Shown: positions 23,809-37,400, counted from the first letter of the stretch. The stretch: DNA of 64,000 bases from Elmis aenea (GCA_947652605.1 OX393577.1:32367466-32431465); one strand, 5' to 3'. The notes: generated by a model not told the origin, from the letters alone. Numbers and translations: made by a program.

Positions 23809-24306
23809 CAGGGCTCGAAACCGAAAAAAATGTTGGTTAACGGTTAACCGAAATCGAGAACTTTATTTTCATAACGGTTTTTGTTGAAAAACCGGTTTTA
23901 TTCGTAAAAAAACGGTTTAGTGTAAAAAACCGATTTAAATTATAAACCAGTTAAATTAACCGGTTTTTAAAATTATTTAGAACAGGAATGCAAAGTATGA
24001 AATGATATTATCTATTTATAATTTTATAATATATGTACAATCAAGCGTACAGTAATGACTTCTGGTAAACTAATCGCATTTAATACAGATTTTGTATTTT
24101 TCATCGTAATTTTTATTTTAAAAAAATGTAAAAAAAACGGTTTTTTATTATTTTGGTTAAAGGTTACCGTTTTTTTAGCCTTTAAAAATAACAGTTTCGG
24201 TTTCGGTTAAAAATCACTTTTTCTGACAAAAAATAACGGTTAACCGGTCTTTTAAACCGGTTTATCGGTTTAATAAACCGGTTTAAAAAAACGGTTTCAT
24301 GTCCTG
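23809..24306. mobile_element. non-autonomous hAT element, copy 2
   Basis: Same family and orientation as 9292-9750: it begins CAGGGCTCGAAACCG and ends with the complement of CAGGACATGAAACCG, and the interiors share long matching stretches of CGGTTAACCG-type sequence. The flanks (ATTATTAC at 23801-23808; ATATTACT at 24307-24314) look like a decayed target duplication. No coding capacity. Confidence 0.8.
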
Positions 24307-24314
24307 ATATTACT

Positions 24315-25329
24315 TAATATTGTTTTTTTAACGATTAGACTGTCGTAGTTTAAAAAAAGTAGTTGTCGTTTTGAAACTATTAATTATAACTTCAAGTTCG
24401 TTTAGTGCTTTAACTATTGTACAGTTCATGACGATAAATACCGTACTAACTTAAAAATTTAAATATAGAATTTGCTTTTTAATCTTTAATTTTTGTCTTT
24501 TTCATTTACCTGTATGTATAATACAATTAAACCTATACTGAGTCGTAAATCCAACTGTTCATCAAAGAATGTTTTGCTCAAGTCAGATGATATTATTTAA
24601 TAGTGTAAGGAACTAAATACTACTAAAATGTAAAAGATATTGATCAGCAAAACAAAATAACATTAGCCTATTGTACACGACAAATTAAAGATGTTTTTAA
24701 TTTAACTTTCTATATTTTAGCGAAAAAAATACTTGCATCTTTCTATTTGCCCATACTTTTTTTTATAATTAATTTACAAATTAAAATGGCAAAACATTAA
24801 AAAGCGGCGATCAACTGTTTTTACATTATTATTTTGCTTTTGAGATACAGTATACGTGTATATTTTTAGAATAGAAGCTACAAAACATTTTTTGTACTTT
24901 TGTTTACATACAAAATATTACTATTGATAAAAAATGCACTTTCCATTCAAATTAAAGTCTGATTCGTTTATGTTAACATTTTTATCGTAATTTTACACAA
25001 TATTTCTTTTCCCCTAATATTTACAATTTATTGTTAAATAAATTTGTTACTAAGGTTGTATCTAAAATACAATTAATAAAATTTCTACATCTAAACATTT
25101 TAATAATATGTCATTAAAAAAATATGTATTTTTAAGTGAGAATTAGAAGTAATAAAACTGGTTTAAATTAAGCTTTTTGCTGTTATGTTTATTTATTTAA
25201 TGAGTTGTACGAAACAAAAGCGTTTATGATTTTAATTTTTAATTAAGGTCTGATAAGTATTGATACATGTCAAGGACAAAAAAAGTTGCTATATCAAACA
25301 AATATATCATCTATTAAAAGAATCAATAC
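24315..25329. other. AT-rich spacer
   Basis: No gene, repeat end or RNA candidate was seen. Confidence 0.5.
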
Positions 25330-25681
25330 TGCGGAGTCGGGAAAAAAAGTCGACTCCGACTCCGACTCCTGATAATTTTAGTAGGTCCACTCCGACTCCG
25401 ACTCCGGCAAAATTAAATACTAAGACATTTTATGGTGTGTAATATAAGTAAAAGAAAAATAAATATAAAGAAATTATTTAAAATTTGAGTTTAAATTTTG
25501 TGGCAAAGGACCACCTCGCAATTTTTTGTTGTACTCGGAGTCGGAGTCGGAGTCGGTACATTTTTTCCGACTCCGACTCCGACTCCACTGACCAGAAATT
25601 TTTCCTAAACTCCGACTCCGACTCCGACTCCGACTCCGACTCCGACTCCGACTCCGACTCCGACTCCGACTCCACAGCCCT
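25330..25681. mobile_element. hAT-like element made of GACTCC hexamer repeats
   Basis: The right end reads ...CCACAGCCCTG, the reverse complement of a CAGGGCTGTGG terminus, and the left end near 25330 is a worn CGGAGTCGGG. Hexamers of GACTCC/GGAGTC occur in blocks facing both ways (25350-25372, 25390-25407, 25543-25556, 25569-25588, 25609-25673). The three long frames across it (SR, SE and SD repeats) are products of the hexamer. Target duplications are not clear. Assignment to hAT is from the terminus. Confidence 0.6.
25609..25673. repeat. GACTCC hexanucleotide tandem array
   Basis: About ten uninterrupted TCCGAC units form the terminal part of the surrounding element. Because the unit length is a multiple of three, all frames stay open, which produces spurious serine-arginine, serine-aspartate and serine-glutamate proteins. 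Confidence 0.95.
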
Positions 25682-25689
25682 GATTCAAA

Positions 25690-28600
25690 CACACTATACA
25701 CGTGAAAAAATAGCATATAATTTTTATATTTACTCAGAATTGCAGTTTCTTTGACGAAATTAATAATGCGTAGTATGGACAAGAATGCGAGGAACCCATA
25801 TTTTTGTGTTTACTCAGGCGTTAAAAGCTCGTACCAATAATTAAAATGTGCTTTAAAAAACCACTTCATCAAATGCTTTTAAACAGCGTAGGTTGGAGTA
25901 CAGTTCTTTCAACAAAAACTATACTATTCATATAGCTGAGTATGTTAATGACCTAGTAATACCGCACAAATTAATATATCTCATAAAGATATTTTTGAAT
26001 TACCATGGGAATTAACCAATTAATATTAGAAATCGAAAGTCGATAACAATTCCACAAACTCCGGGCTCCGGCATCTAACCTCTACTATGAAACCTTTGAT
26101 TTAAGACTGCTATCCACTCTAAAGGGTCGAAATCGTTCTTCCAAAAAACTTACTTCATATGAAATATTACAGCGAATAAGTTTAAAACGTGTTATAAATT
26201 TATACGTCTTTGGAGTCTGTAATAAAATTCTGCACTAATACATTTTGTTTTACGTACTGCAATATATTTTATCCAAACAAATAATTTTTCATTGATGAAA
26301 ACAGATAAAAACATTGCTAGTCGTTTGATATGATTATTAATTTACTTTACAGAGCGATATTATAAAATTGTCAAACATTAGGCATTTTAAACAGCAGCAC
26401 AACTGCATTAGTAATTTTGCAGCAGTATTTGCAAGAATAACATCAGCTTTGTCGACTACAAATACCTAAAAATTATTTGGTACATATTTGTTTGAAGAAA
26501 ATGGATTTCGTAAGGCGATTGTCATACTACATCAACATATAAAATGTTTATAATGTTTAATGTTGATCCTCCTTTTTATTAAATAGTAGATAGTTAAAAC
26601 AGTTGATAAATGCTACAAAAGCTTAATTTATATTTTTTACAGGTTAAGCTGCATGTTCGTATAAAATGATCTTTTATTAATTACAATTTCTTTTGTAAAA
26701 TGAAGCAAAAACATTTTGTTACGTATGCGTAGGATGAAAAATATTTTAGTCACAGCACATCCTTTAAGTTTCGCGACACACTTTGAAGTAAATGGAGTTT
26801 AAGCGACTCTTCCCCACATAAAGTTTTAGAAAATCATATTTTGAAAATGCCTTAGAAGTGTCTTAAATGTTTCATAGTATTTTTCTTTAAAAATATTCTT
26901 TATTAACCGTTTGTAATCGCTATTTCTGTATTACTCGTGATAACCTGAATTTTTGATAACTTGATTTTAAAAATTAATACCGCCAAAAATTATTATAGAA
27001 ATATATGTATTTACTAATATTTTTAATTGTTTCTATTAACTATTACAACAAATACTCATAAAAGTAGTACAAAAATATTTAAAAAAATTTGCGTGTACCA
27101 GAAATTACATATAAAAAGCTTTTGCCCATTGTTAAATAAATTACTAGCCTTACAACTTTACTGCCATGTGGTTAGATTAGAAATTTAGTCTGGCCTTTTT
27201 ATGGACAACCATTGATTATATTAATTTATATAAACGCACAGACGTTTTTATTTATCGAAACTATATAACGATTATGTTTTTTTAAAGGAATGATGTTGGT
27301 GTAATATCTTTATTTTGTGTGTATATTGTTAATATAATTGAGAGCATAGGAATGTGTAACGTAATTGTTATAATTTAATATCGAGCAACCAATTTTTTTT
27401 GCGAGACAATGATACAAACTATCAATCAGCACACATTTACTACCATAACCGCATGCTCTGTTCTCCTTTTAAATTTGCAATCGCAACAAAATGTTTAATG
27501 AAACATGAACCATATTATGCCAAAATAAGAAAAACATCTGTTCGCTAACTAATGATAACTAATTAACTAATAATAATACTACAACAAATGTTACAAAATG
27601 TTGCAATTCATATTGAATGCTAAATTACCGATAGCAACACACAAATCGTGCAATTACTTTTTAAAAACGACATTTTGACAGCCAATTACATTGTTTTGAC
27701 ATACGTCATTTAAGCCATTTACAAAAATAAAGTTAGTTTAGAATGAAGAACAAATTATTTGCTTTATGAAAAAATCCGAAAGCTTAAAGTAACTGCTATA
27801 TATAAAATTGAAGTGCTGTATAGAAAAATAACAAAACAATATAATAAACTTTAATGCAACCTAAAATAACTGAATGCTATATGGAGTTGTAAAATGCTTT
27901 TAGAAAAATTAAAATACTACACATTATATTTTTGTAGCGTCCCTTACTATGAGACTTTTAGTTATTGCTATCGTATGAAATATATTTTGTATGCCATTAT
28001 TATACAGTGTGTTTTAAGTTTGAGGCTTAACATAGGCATTTCTGTATAATGCAAGTATTGTTCATATTATTATTACGAGCTAAATATTGCTCATTAATTA
28101 TATACTAATGTAATTTCATAGTCAGTTGTAATAGTTAAAAAAGAATTGTATAGACGTATAATAAGGTGGTGATAGTTATGAATAATATTTATTTAAGATA
28201 ATTATTAACATTTATATGCTTTATTATTGTATTTAGTATAAAATAAATCGATGAATAAAACAAAATTAAATCTTTAATTTAATTTTATGGAAAATGTTGA
28301 TAAATATAAATGAGTACAACAAATTAAGTCAAAAAATACAACTAAAATTGTATGTTAATTTTGGCGAATAAATATAGCTTTGATTAATGATTGACCAGCT
28401 AACTTTTTAATTTGTTTTTAACAGTTTATAGTGCAGTAATAAAAGTATAATAGAGTTTGGTTTAATTTTCTTGCATGAATAAATTTAATGTACAAATGTC
28501 TATACTATCTCATATACGTGGGTCAAACATGAAAGTACCTAACAATTATTGTCTTATGTACTTGTTAGGCATAGGCTACTAAAAATTATGAATATATTTT

Positions 28601-30762
28601 ATTGCATAAGCCATAGGAATCAGTAAACGGTATTTTATTATCATAATAAGAATCCTTTTAATAAAACATATTTATTACTAAAGCTAGTTAGTATGGACCC
28701 GTTGTGTCCACAGTAATGTTGCTTTCAAAATTTTGTTATAATTTTTATTTTTCCAGAGCGGGTTAAGTGTTCATGTTTAGGAAAGAAGAAGCTCTACTGT
28801 AGATTATTCAAAAGATGTTTAAATTTGTCAAAAGACCATTTTACGGCTTTGTATTAATTTTAGCGATGAATTTTTTTATTACCTATAATTCCTTAATGAT
28901 ATCAGTAAACTTTTTGACGATATCGTTGTTTTTACGGCGACTAATAATGCATCATAGTTATAATTGAATGCTTTTGTTTGCATTTTAATCGCGGAAATGA
29001 TCGAATGCCAGATTTCCTCGGATATACACGTTTTGAGGTCCCCTGAACTCGTTTTGACTATTTTTTTGTTGTTGGATCATTTATTGTCATCGTACTTTTA
29101 AGAAGCTAAGATAATTATTCTTTTTTAATGGAATTTTTATGAATTTGTTATTTAAAAATTTACGAACGCAAAAAGTGTTAATGTATTTGAATATTTGAAA
29201 TATTTTTATAAGTGTGAGAAAAACCGCTAATTATAAGTTTATATATTTTACAAACACGGTTTTATTTTTTACTCATTTAAACGTATTCACGGTTTAATGG
29301 ATATTTGATAATTTTAATTTAATTTGTTTCAATTTAATGATGAAGAAGAATGTGGTTCACAACGTTATATTTATTGTTTACTCGCACGGGTATGTGATAA
29401 CAATTATCAATTAAGATGCTTTAAACTGAACTTTGCGATCTGACCTACCAACAGAATAAAATAAATTTAAACTTGAAACTTACTAACATATTAAAATTTT
29501 TCTCAAATTATCCTAAAATACAATACAAATACAAATACAATCAACGAATATTTTAATCAGTGCTTTGCCGGGTTCGTGATTAGCTTGACTGTCTTTAAAC
29601 AATTCAAATACAAATGACCTTCTCCTTTTAAAATGTTAAGTGGTAGGTATGGCGTAAATCCAACAAAATAAATTTAAAGTCGCAAAAAGTACTGTTGCTA
29701 CTATCTATAAATATAGCACATAACGATTTTACATGCCAAATTTACATCTTAATGTGTACATCGTACAGAATTGACAAGTAGGTATTTATAAAATGTATAT
29801 GAAGCTAAATAAAACAGTAAAATTTTTTCCGACACACCTCGTAAAGTCCTGTTTGTGAATTCGAAGCGAACCGATTTTGAATGACAATGCATTGGCTGAA
29901 ACGAATTTGCAACTAAGCACGTAATCCAATAAACTGTTCAACAGTTAACTAAAATGCAGCTATGTGTAGCATGTGAACCAACCAATAAATAACCAATAGG
30001 TTTTTTAACAGTCTGCAAAAGCCACAAGTAAAAATTATGGGACACTTTAAAAGCCATATAATTTCGTCGATGTTTCTCAGTTGGATGATCCTATAAAATA
30101 TTATCAACATATCAACCTTATATTCAAAATCAAATAAATTTATCTATTTTCACATTAAAGGCAGTAGATATTTTACGTTTATCGATATTGATACTTATTA
30201 CATGCATCACTGAACTGAAAATATTGTCGAAATGTAACATAGATTGTCGTTATAAATTTAATATTAAGATTCAATTTTATCTATATATCCGATCCAGGTA
30301 TCTTGCTAACGTGAAAAAATTGCAACTATAAAGTTGACGGATATATTAGAGAGTAAAGCAAAATTACATAATTTACTTATATTTCAAATTTATTTCGCGT
30401 TCAGCGGTACAAATTTGCAAATTCGATAATAATTTACAACAAAATGGTACTATCAGTTTTTCCGTGACACGTTTTGTGAATTTGTGTGTGTGTAATCATC
30501 AACAAGGCTATATTATTAGCCCTGAAATTTTAACTTTTCCATCGTGACCATCAATTATCCAAACATCATTAATTAAATATTGCCAATGTTATGTTAAAAA
30601 AAAACTATTTGTTGTGAAACAATCTTTGTTTGCACCAGTGTAAATCTAAATGGGGTTAATAATGAAGAATATTAATTTATGTCTACACATTTACAGATCC
30701 AGAATAATTATCGCTGGAAAAATTGATCAGATTATTGCTAAAAAAACGGTCAACAATGAATC
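25690..30762. other. 5-kb gene-poor stretch
   Basis: Two weak coding-like segments are noted and not called as genes: 26353-26466 (+), open for 37 codons after a TTTACTTTACAG acceptor, and 28757-28857 (+), open for about 32 codons after TTTTTCCAG with four cysteines (KCSC, YC, RC). Neither has an upstream exon I can identify. No mobile element ends were seen. Confidence 0.4.
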
Positions 30763-30764
30763 TA

Positions 30765-31052
30765 CAGGGTCATTCAAAAAGTCTGCAAAATATGGAGAAG
30801 TTTTTTAAAATGTTCCAGAAAATTTTGTTGTTGAGAAAAGTAAGTAGTACGTCGTCTAAAACTAATTTTACGATAAAAAAGTTCAATAAAAATCATATGG
30901 CGCTAGATTTTAGCGGTTTTAGGAATATTCACCTTTTTTTTATATTGAAATTAGTTTTGGGCCATGCGCCAATTTTTATGAAGAATAAAGTTTTCTGAGA
31001 AATCAATAATAAAAAGCTTTTCTATTTGTTGCGGACTTTTTGAACGACACTG
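30765..31052. mobile_element. TA-flanked miniature element
   Basis: Ends of about 24 bp are inverted copies: CAGGGTCATTCAAAAAGTCTG and the complement of CAGTGTCGTTCAAAAAGTCCG, with TA outside both (30763-30764, 31053-31054). The open frames running through the interior are chance frames. Fits a non-autonomous Tc1/mariner-type element. Confidence 0.8.
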
Positions 31053-31218
31053 TATAAGGTTAAATAAAACAAAATTTAGAACTTGAATAGTTTGTTTTGT
31101 AAAAAAATTAATTTCTAATTTTATGTTTTGCCACAGCAACACTAACTTAAGATTCATAATAACAATAATATGATTCAATTTTGAGTTGCTAAATACTACC
31201 TTTGTATCAAAATGCTAG

Positions 31219-32075
31219 TCCGATTTTCTAACTTGCTTTCAATAAAGAAAATAAAAAACGATCAAATATTTCCGAATTCATATTAAATATGTCAGCTAGT
31301 ATGCAGTACTTCACTCTGTCACCACTAAATGTCATGTGGCGCTGTTTATAAAATTTGAACTTTGAAAGTTTAAACAACAGTCACTTGCTGCTGTTAAATA
31401 TGTCATTTGTTTAAAGTGTTGCTTACATAGTATGACTAAGAAATGCAATTTGAGGCCTAAAGAAATAAATGCGATTTTAAAAAATTTACTGAAAATGTTT
31501 AAAACATTGTTGGAACCATGTATATACGGTGGCCAGATTTGTGAATATCATAACCGGGTCAAGAGGGGGTCTGCGTCCCCTTGCCTAGAGGGGGGGGGTC
31601 TGAGGAAGTTTAATACAAAAGCCAGTTTTAAAAATAATCTCAATTATGATAAAAATCTTGTAGGGACGATCGCATCTATCGCCGTCTCTCCCTTGGTACT
31701 CACCACTAAACTTATGCAACCCATTACGTGTTAATTGCAATTTCTTGGAATTTGTTTGCTAGTTTTGCTAAACCGTGATATTCAACAGTTTTTAAATTTC
31801 TTAAGGGGTCACAAAAAGTTGTAGCCCCAAATTGGGAAAATCCCGGAAAATCGGACGTCGACAACACTACGTATGTACAGTGTTTTAAAGGCTACCGTCG
31901 AAAAATATGAAATGTCTGCGGAAATCGTTTCTCGAATATATTTTAGGAAACAAGAAGCACAGAGCCTAATAATTGTATAATTATCTTAAATAAAGGATAC
32001 GGTAAGAAGTAATGTAGATTTTTGAAATAGGATAATCAGTTTGATACAAATAAATTACAACAATTGGAGGGAGAA
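31219..32075. repeat. dispersed repeat family R2, copy 1 (uninterrupted)
   Basis: Matches 53561-54260 plus 55905-56115 over nearly its whole length, including TCACTCTGTCACCACTAAAT, TGTCATGTGGCGCT, TATGACTAAGAAATGCAA, GGGGGTCTGCG and TTTCTCGAATATATTTTAGG. An inner part (about 31529-31872) has imperfect inverted ends around GGTGGCCAG / GTCGACAACAC, as if a smaller element lies inside. No conserved protein was recognised. This copy lacks the Tc1 insertion and so shows the empty site. Confidence 0.8.
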
Positions 32076-32083
32076 CGATACAA

Positions 32084-32362
32084 CAGTGGCGTAGGCAGGG
32101 GGCTAAGAGGGTCAGAACCCCTCCCATAGAGTCGCAATAAATCGATATATACCCGGAGAGGTTTTGTTTTTGCTAAAAAAGAAAAAACAAAAAGAGACTG
32201 GTGCCCTAAAAAAAAAGGTCCTCGGGCTCTCTTTGCGTTTATAAACCCCTCCATGAAAGCATCCTGCTGCAAAAAAAGAGACTGGTGGCCTAAAAAAAAG
32301 GTCCTCGTCTCTTTTCGTCGTTTATTAACCCTGCTTATGAAAACAACCTACCTAGGGCACTG
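32084..32362. mobile_element. small hAT-like element
   Basis: Starts CAGTGGCGTAGGCAGG and ends with the complement of CAGTGCCCTAGGTAGG. Flanks CGATACAA (32076-32083) and CGATGTAA (32363-32370) agree at six of eight bases, consistent with an old 8-bp hAT target duplication. The interior contains a tandem duplication of about 80 bp (copies about 32195-32271 and 32279-32352, each starting AGACTGGTG-CCTAAAAAAAA). No transposase. Confidence 0.65.
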
Positions 32363-32370
32363 CGATGTAA

Positions 32371-33985
32371 AGTGTATTTTTGAAGCGTTTGCAGTTTTAT
32401 TTTATACTATTATCAAACAATGTATCATGAATTTAATAAATCCTAAAGAATTGTCAACTATTTTCCATTTGCTAGTTACGAAAGCTCTATTTGCAAAATA
32501 CAATTATTTTCTTTATATAAATTAATAATACCGATGCACACTCAAGTACGACTATCTTTAAACAAAAAATACTGTTGTTTAACAATTCATTTGTTTGTTT
32601 TTAGGTTGCTTGTTGCTAGAAAAAGCGACAGTTTTCCGTTTTAGTATCTGTTCTTGTATCTTTTTTGTAAATCAATCTATTTCGTTACATTCAATTTGAA
32701 GTAGCGACATTACTAACATTTAAAAATTTGTTTATAGGTTATATGAAATTTAATAGTTTGCAAGTACATCTTGACACTTTTTAAAAATTATAATTATTTG
32801 TTAATATTTTATAAGTTAAAGTAAGAGTTCTTTTTTAAATTTTATATACATTTTTATCGCTTTACAAATTTGAACAATATAGGTTACCTTAAGATAATTT
32901 GCCGTATCGTTTTAGTACTTTATGCGCACATGTACGATCTAAACCACTAAATTTTAATGAAAATATTAAGTGCTTTCTAAATGTTATGACGAAAAAAAAA
33001 CTAATTAACATACTTTCTAAACAAGAATATCGCAGATCGTCAAGAAAATAGTATAATATCGGGGCGGCATGGAGAAATGAATTATCTTAAGTAATCGCAA
33101 CAATAGCAGAATTCTGCAGTGTTACATTAGAATTTAAATCAATTATCAGAGTCCTGTACTAAAAGACTGGAAAGATCTTTCATTCTACAAGCGTATTTAG
33201 ACGAAAATATCGACTTCATTATCCAAGTTCACTAACCTATGTAGAATTTAATTTATTTTTTGCCTCTTCAAGAAATAAATGGCTGTTGTCATTTTTTGTC
33301 ATAACAAAAAATATCTGCGCTGTAAAGTATGTAATAAAAGTTTCGATTTTTAATTTATTACAATTACTTTAGCGAGTTATCATTTTTTCAAAAGTAAATT
33401 GGCTTTAGAGTAACTTTCTATTACACCCATTTTGCTTTTACTGTGACATTAACAAAAAGGTCAAGTTTATTAGCTTAATTTAGCGGCGCAACAAACTCTG
33501 TTCCAAGCTGCACGATAAGCAGATAACAAGTACTTACAGTTTTTTATATTTCTCCCAAACACATGAAAATTGTATGGTGACGGTAATTTAGTTTCCTATA
33601 GTTCATTTAAGGAAAATATTCCTAAACATTAGAAGACACATGAAGACAAAAAGTATCATTAGACATTTTTTCACATATGCTGACTGGGATGAAATATGGA
33701 AAATTCACATCTAAAATATAATCTCTTGTATACTGTGGTACAACAAAAAAGTAAACACATTAGTTCTAAAATCGAAAAAAACATTCATTTTTATTTCGAT
33801 TTGTGCTTGTAGTTCTTCATCAATATTATCACGTTAACTTAACTTTGCGTATTTGCCAATATGAATATAATTTTAAATAGTTTTAAGCTACTATGTAGAA
33901 GTATTATAGTAATTGTCTAAAACTTTATTATCTAAAATGACATAAAATATGACCATTTAAAATAACATTTTGTAGCAATATATTT
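32371..33985. other. AT-rich spacer
   Basis: No gene, repeat end or RNA candidate was seen. Confidence 0.5.
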
Positions 33986-34009
33986 ATATTATGTTTAAAT
34001 GAGACGATC

Positions 34010-34420
34010 AAACATGAGGAGGACAATATAAATGGTTTGTTCTAGCAAGGCTACGTACGATGCGATGAACGATCAGTGTATACGCAGTATCGATAACGCG
34101 TCCAGCACCGTTTTCGATAGTTCATCAGACGGTTAGTCGGCTGTTCCAGTAGTGATCGAATCAATTCATGAACCAGTTTGTTGACAGTAAAACAGTACAT
34201 GAACGAAAGCATAAACTATCGCTGGATTTTTACACGCGATGCTTAAGTTTCTATGAACACAATAGACTTAAATGTCATTTATAATCAGGCATATCGTCAA
34301 AGCGTCCAGACAGCGACAAATTCATTTATATTAGTCCATAGTTGACGTTGTGCACAAATCAGTTCATGTATTACTGCGTAAATTAGTACAAAATGCACCG
34401 CTGGAACAAATAACCTGAAT
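34010..34420. other. GC-richer island, possibly a mobile element
   Basis: Base composition changes abruptly here; CG dinucleotides are frequent (ACGATGCGATGAACGATC, AACGCGTCC). Near the edges TTTGTTCTAGC (about 34035) and its near complement GCTGGAACAAA (about 34401) could be terminal inverted repeats. No frame longer than background and no target duplication were found. It could also be a conserved regulatory block. Confidence 0.3.
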
Positions 34421-37400
34421 ATGTTAGTCTACGCACGTGAAGCTTATATGTTTAGAAAAAAATGTTATTAAGAACTGCTAAAAATGTCAATAAATTATTT
34501 TCAAATTAATAGAAAATTTACTACAGTAACTTCATTCAAAAGTACCTACGTTTTATGTATACGCTTGAAAACGCAAACATTTTAGAAATAAACTGTGTTT
34601 AACTTAACATTACGTACTTTGATTAATATTTTTACTCTTACTGTATTTATTGCCCACTATTTTGTTTGTGAAGATGTTAGCCAGTCAGTCCTATTGGTTA
34701 TGCAATACTTTTCTAACATATTTAACCTTGTAAATACCATATGTTATGTTTAATTTTTGTGGTTAAGGTTCAAATAATAACAAGGCATCTCGAAACATTA
34801 AATTTACGGAAATGAACTTATGCAATGTCTAAAAACAATTATTTTTGACGGTCTGCAAGTAAATTCGAATATTGTAGTTAAACAATGTCTCATCGTCCCT
34901 ATATACTTTTATTTCGACCACTTTACACAGATGAAACGCTTTTGTAAAGCATGGAAAAATTAGGGAAAAATAAAAGATTGTTTTAAATAATTACAATCGT
35001 ATCGTATTAATCAAATCGTAATTATTAATAACAACGTGGTATTTATTATAAGTAATATATAACTTATTGTAGACGAAAATTTTAGGCAAAATTAAGTAAT
35101 ATTCTCCTCGTTAATATTTTCCTTTAAATATTGATTTAAATTTCAAGACGTAGTAGCTACAATATAATGATGATAATGAATAAAATATTGAGATGCTCCA
35201 TCGCAGCTTGTTTAAACACTGTTTCATTAATTAACTACCTAATTTATTTTAACGGCGTATCTCGTTTTAAAAAAATGAGGGCGATAAATAATGATGTTCC
35301 TGTTTATATTAAATGCAATTACAAATAATGATAACAACGAAGGCAATATTTTAAAAGAGTTTTTCTGTTAATATTTACTTTTTGTGTTAATTAGATGCAT
35401 AAAATGAGCTTTTAATGCAATTGAACAAATAAAAACTGTTTACTGATGCAAATCATGAACGAAATAAATACAGTTGCTTTATTTTACATATATAAAAATA
35501 GTTTTTGGAGTGAGCTAAATTAGTTAGTAAAGGTTAAAGACAAATACTAGGACGTAACTGAGCATACATTATTTACCAATTAGTAGATAATTTATATAGA
35601 AGAACCAAATATTTCGATGGAAATGATTTTTTTTATAAACAAATGAAATTATTATAACCAAAGAAACGGCGGCAGATTTAGTTGGTAATAAAATCACATG
35701 AATTTGTTCATGTTTATATTGTAATCCGACCGTTATTGTTATGCTCTATTTTATAAGCCTATAAAAATTCCCAACGTTTTTCAAAATAATTTTTTGAAAT
35801 GGACATACCCTCTTTTTAAACAAAGGTTCCACAGTAATTAATGTATAAACTTTGCAGTTTAAATATTCAAGTCGTAATTTATTAGATTAATACTACAAAA
35901 AAGAACTTTTAACAGACTTATGAAATAATTATCCTAAAACTTGTTCAGCAAAATAATTGCACAAAGATCGACGTAAAACAGTATCGTCCTTCCCTCGAGC
36001 AAAAAACATTCACTTAATAATAATTAACAACGCGCAAGTATCTTTTCCTTCTCTATAAGAGCTAAATAGATAGTTACCAATACTTTACTGCTACCTACAT
36101 TTGGCCTCCTTTGCAACAATGGCCATCATTTACAAACTCCTTGAATAAAAGTGTATTACAATAAATTATCATAAAATCTGTCAGAGAAACACATATTCAA
36201 AGTTTTCGTCATGAATTTTAATAAAATTACATTTTGTTTATTTTAAGTATTCTATACACATTTTGTTTAGAAAAAACTGTTGCGCTCAAATTCTTCAAAA
36301 TTATTGAAATATTTTAGTCTGTAGGTAAACAATGCGATAAAAACTGAATTGTTAACCAAGCAAAATTTCGGTACTAATATGCCTAAATATATAATAATGA
36401 ATATGCTAATGGAAAGGACTAAATTTACATATTTTAAAGGACCCCAAGCTAACTGAAACTTCCCGTTATTCCGGTTCCGTTGCACAGCTAAGATTTTAGT
36501 AGACAAAATGAAAAGCTTTTAAGGTATGATCTTTCATATTTACACCCAGCATAATTACGTGTAAACTGTAGTATTGTAATTGATAAAATTAATAAACTCT
36601 CTACTATTTTTTCACTGCAATATACTCTTTTTTAACTGTTTTATGCAGTTAGTTTTTAAATTGTAGAAACAAAGTACCCAAAGGGCATTGTATATTTATA
36701 AACAGGGTTTCCAAGAGATTATAACCACCTCTATTATTCCGTTTGTTTCAGAAAATAACCCCAACAAATCTGAAATAATAATAAATGGCAAAAACAGTTG
36801 TATACCAAGACGTACACTTTGATGTATTATAAAAAATCAGTTTTTTACTTGTGTGTGATTTGACTACAAATTTTATGCAACTTTTATTTTTTTAAAGAGT
36901 TTTTGGTACTGAAGAACAATATTTTTGAACAAGGTTTTGTAGTAGGAAAAAGATGTATTTTCCACAATAGATAAAACATTATTTCTGGACGGTTAGGTTG
37001 ACAACAATTAATTATTATGCAAGTTTTTTCCATCAATTTTTATAAAGTTAAGATGATTGCTTTACAATAAAGTATGTATCTATGTATAACAGATAGGTAA
37101 CAACCGCAAAAAGCTATTGATTTTTTAAAAAGTAAAGTAAAAGTTATTTGTTAGACCTTTTGCAGTACGCTAATAAAAGGAACAAAATAATTAGTAAACT
37201 TGCAAAATCTTTAAAATATATTATTTATGTCGAGTCCACTGTAACTGATTGCTTACGCATATTCTTTCCGCACCTATTCGTTATTCTAAATAAGCGATGT
37301 GAATGAACTTTGACTATTAAAAATGTAAAGCATGGCTGCCTATCGTGAGATAATTAAATCACATTATCCCTAATACTATTAATTACAACTTTGCAAATTT

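Noticed and set aside
25474..25782. Three overlapping frames of 65-102 codons with SR, SE and SD repeats
   Set aside because: They are the six translations of a GACTCC hexamer inside a transposon, not genes.
26353..26466. 37-codon plus-strand frame after an acceptor-like site
   Set aside because: Reads plausibly but has no partner exon, no family match and no composition shift.
31432..32525. Plus- and minus-strand frames of 78-100 codons
   Set aside because: They run through the dispersed repeat and the hAT-like element, change frame relative to the second repeat copy, and show no domain.
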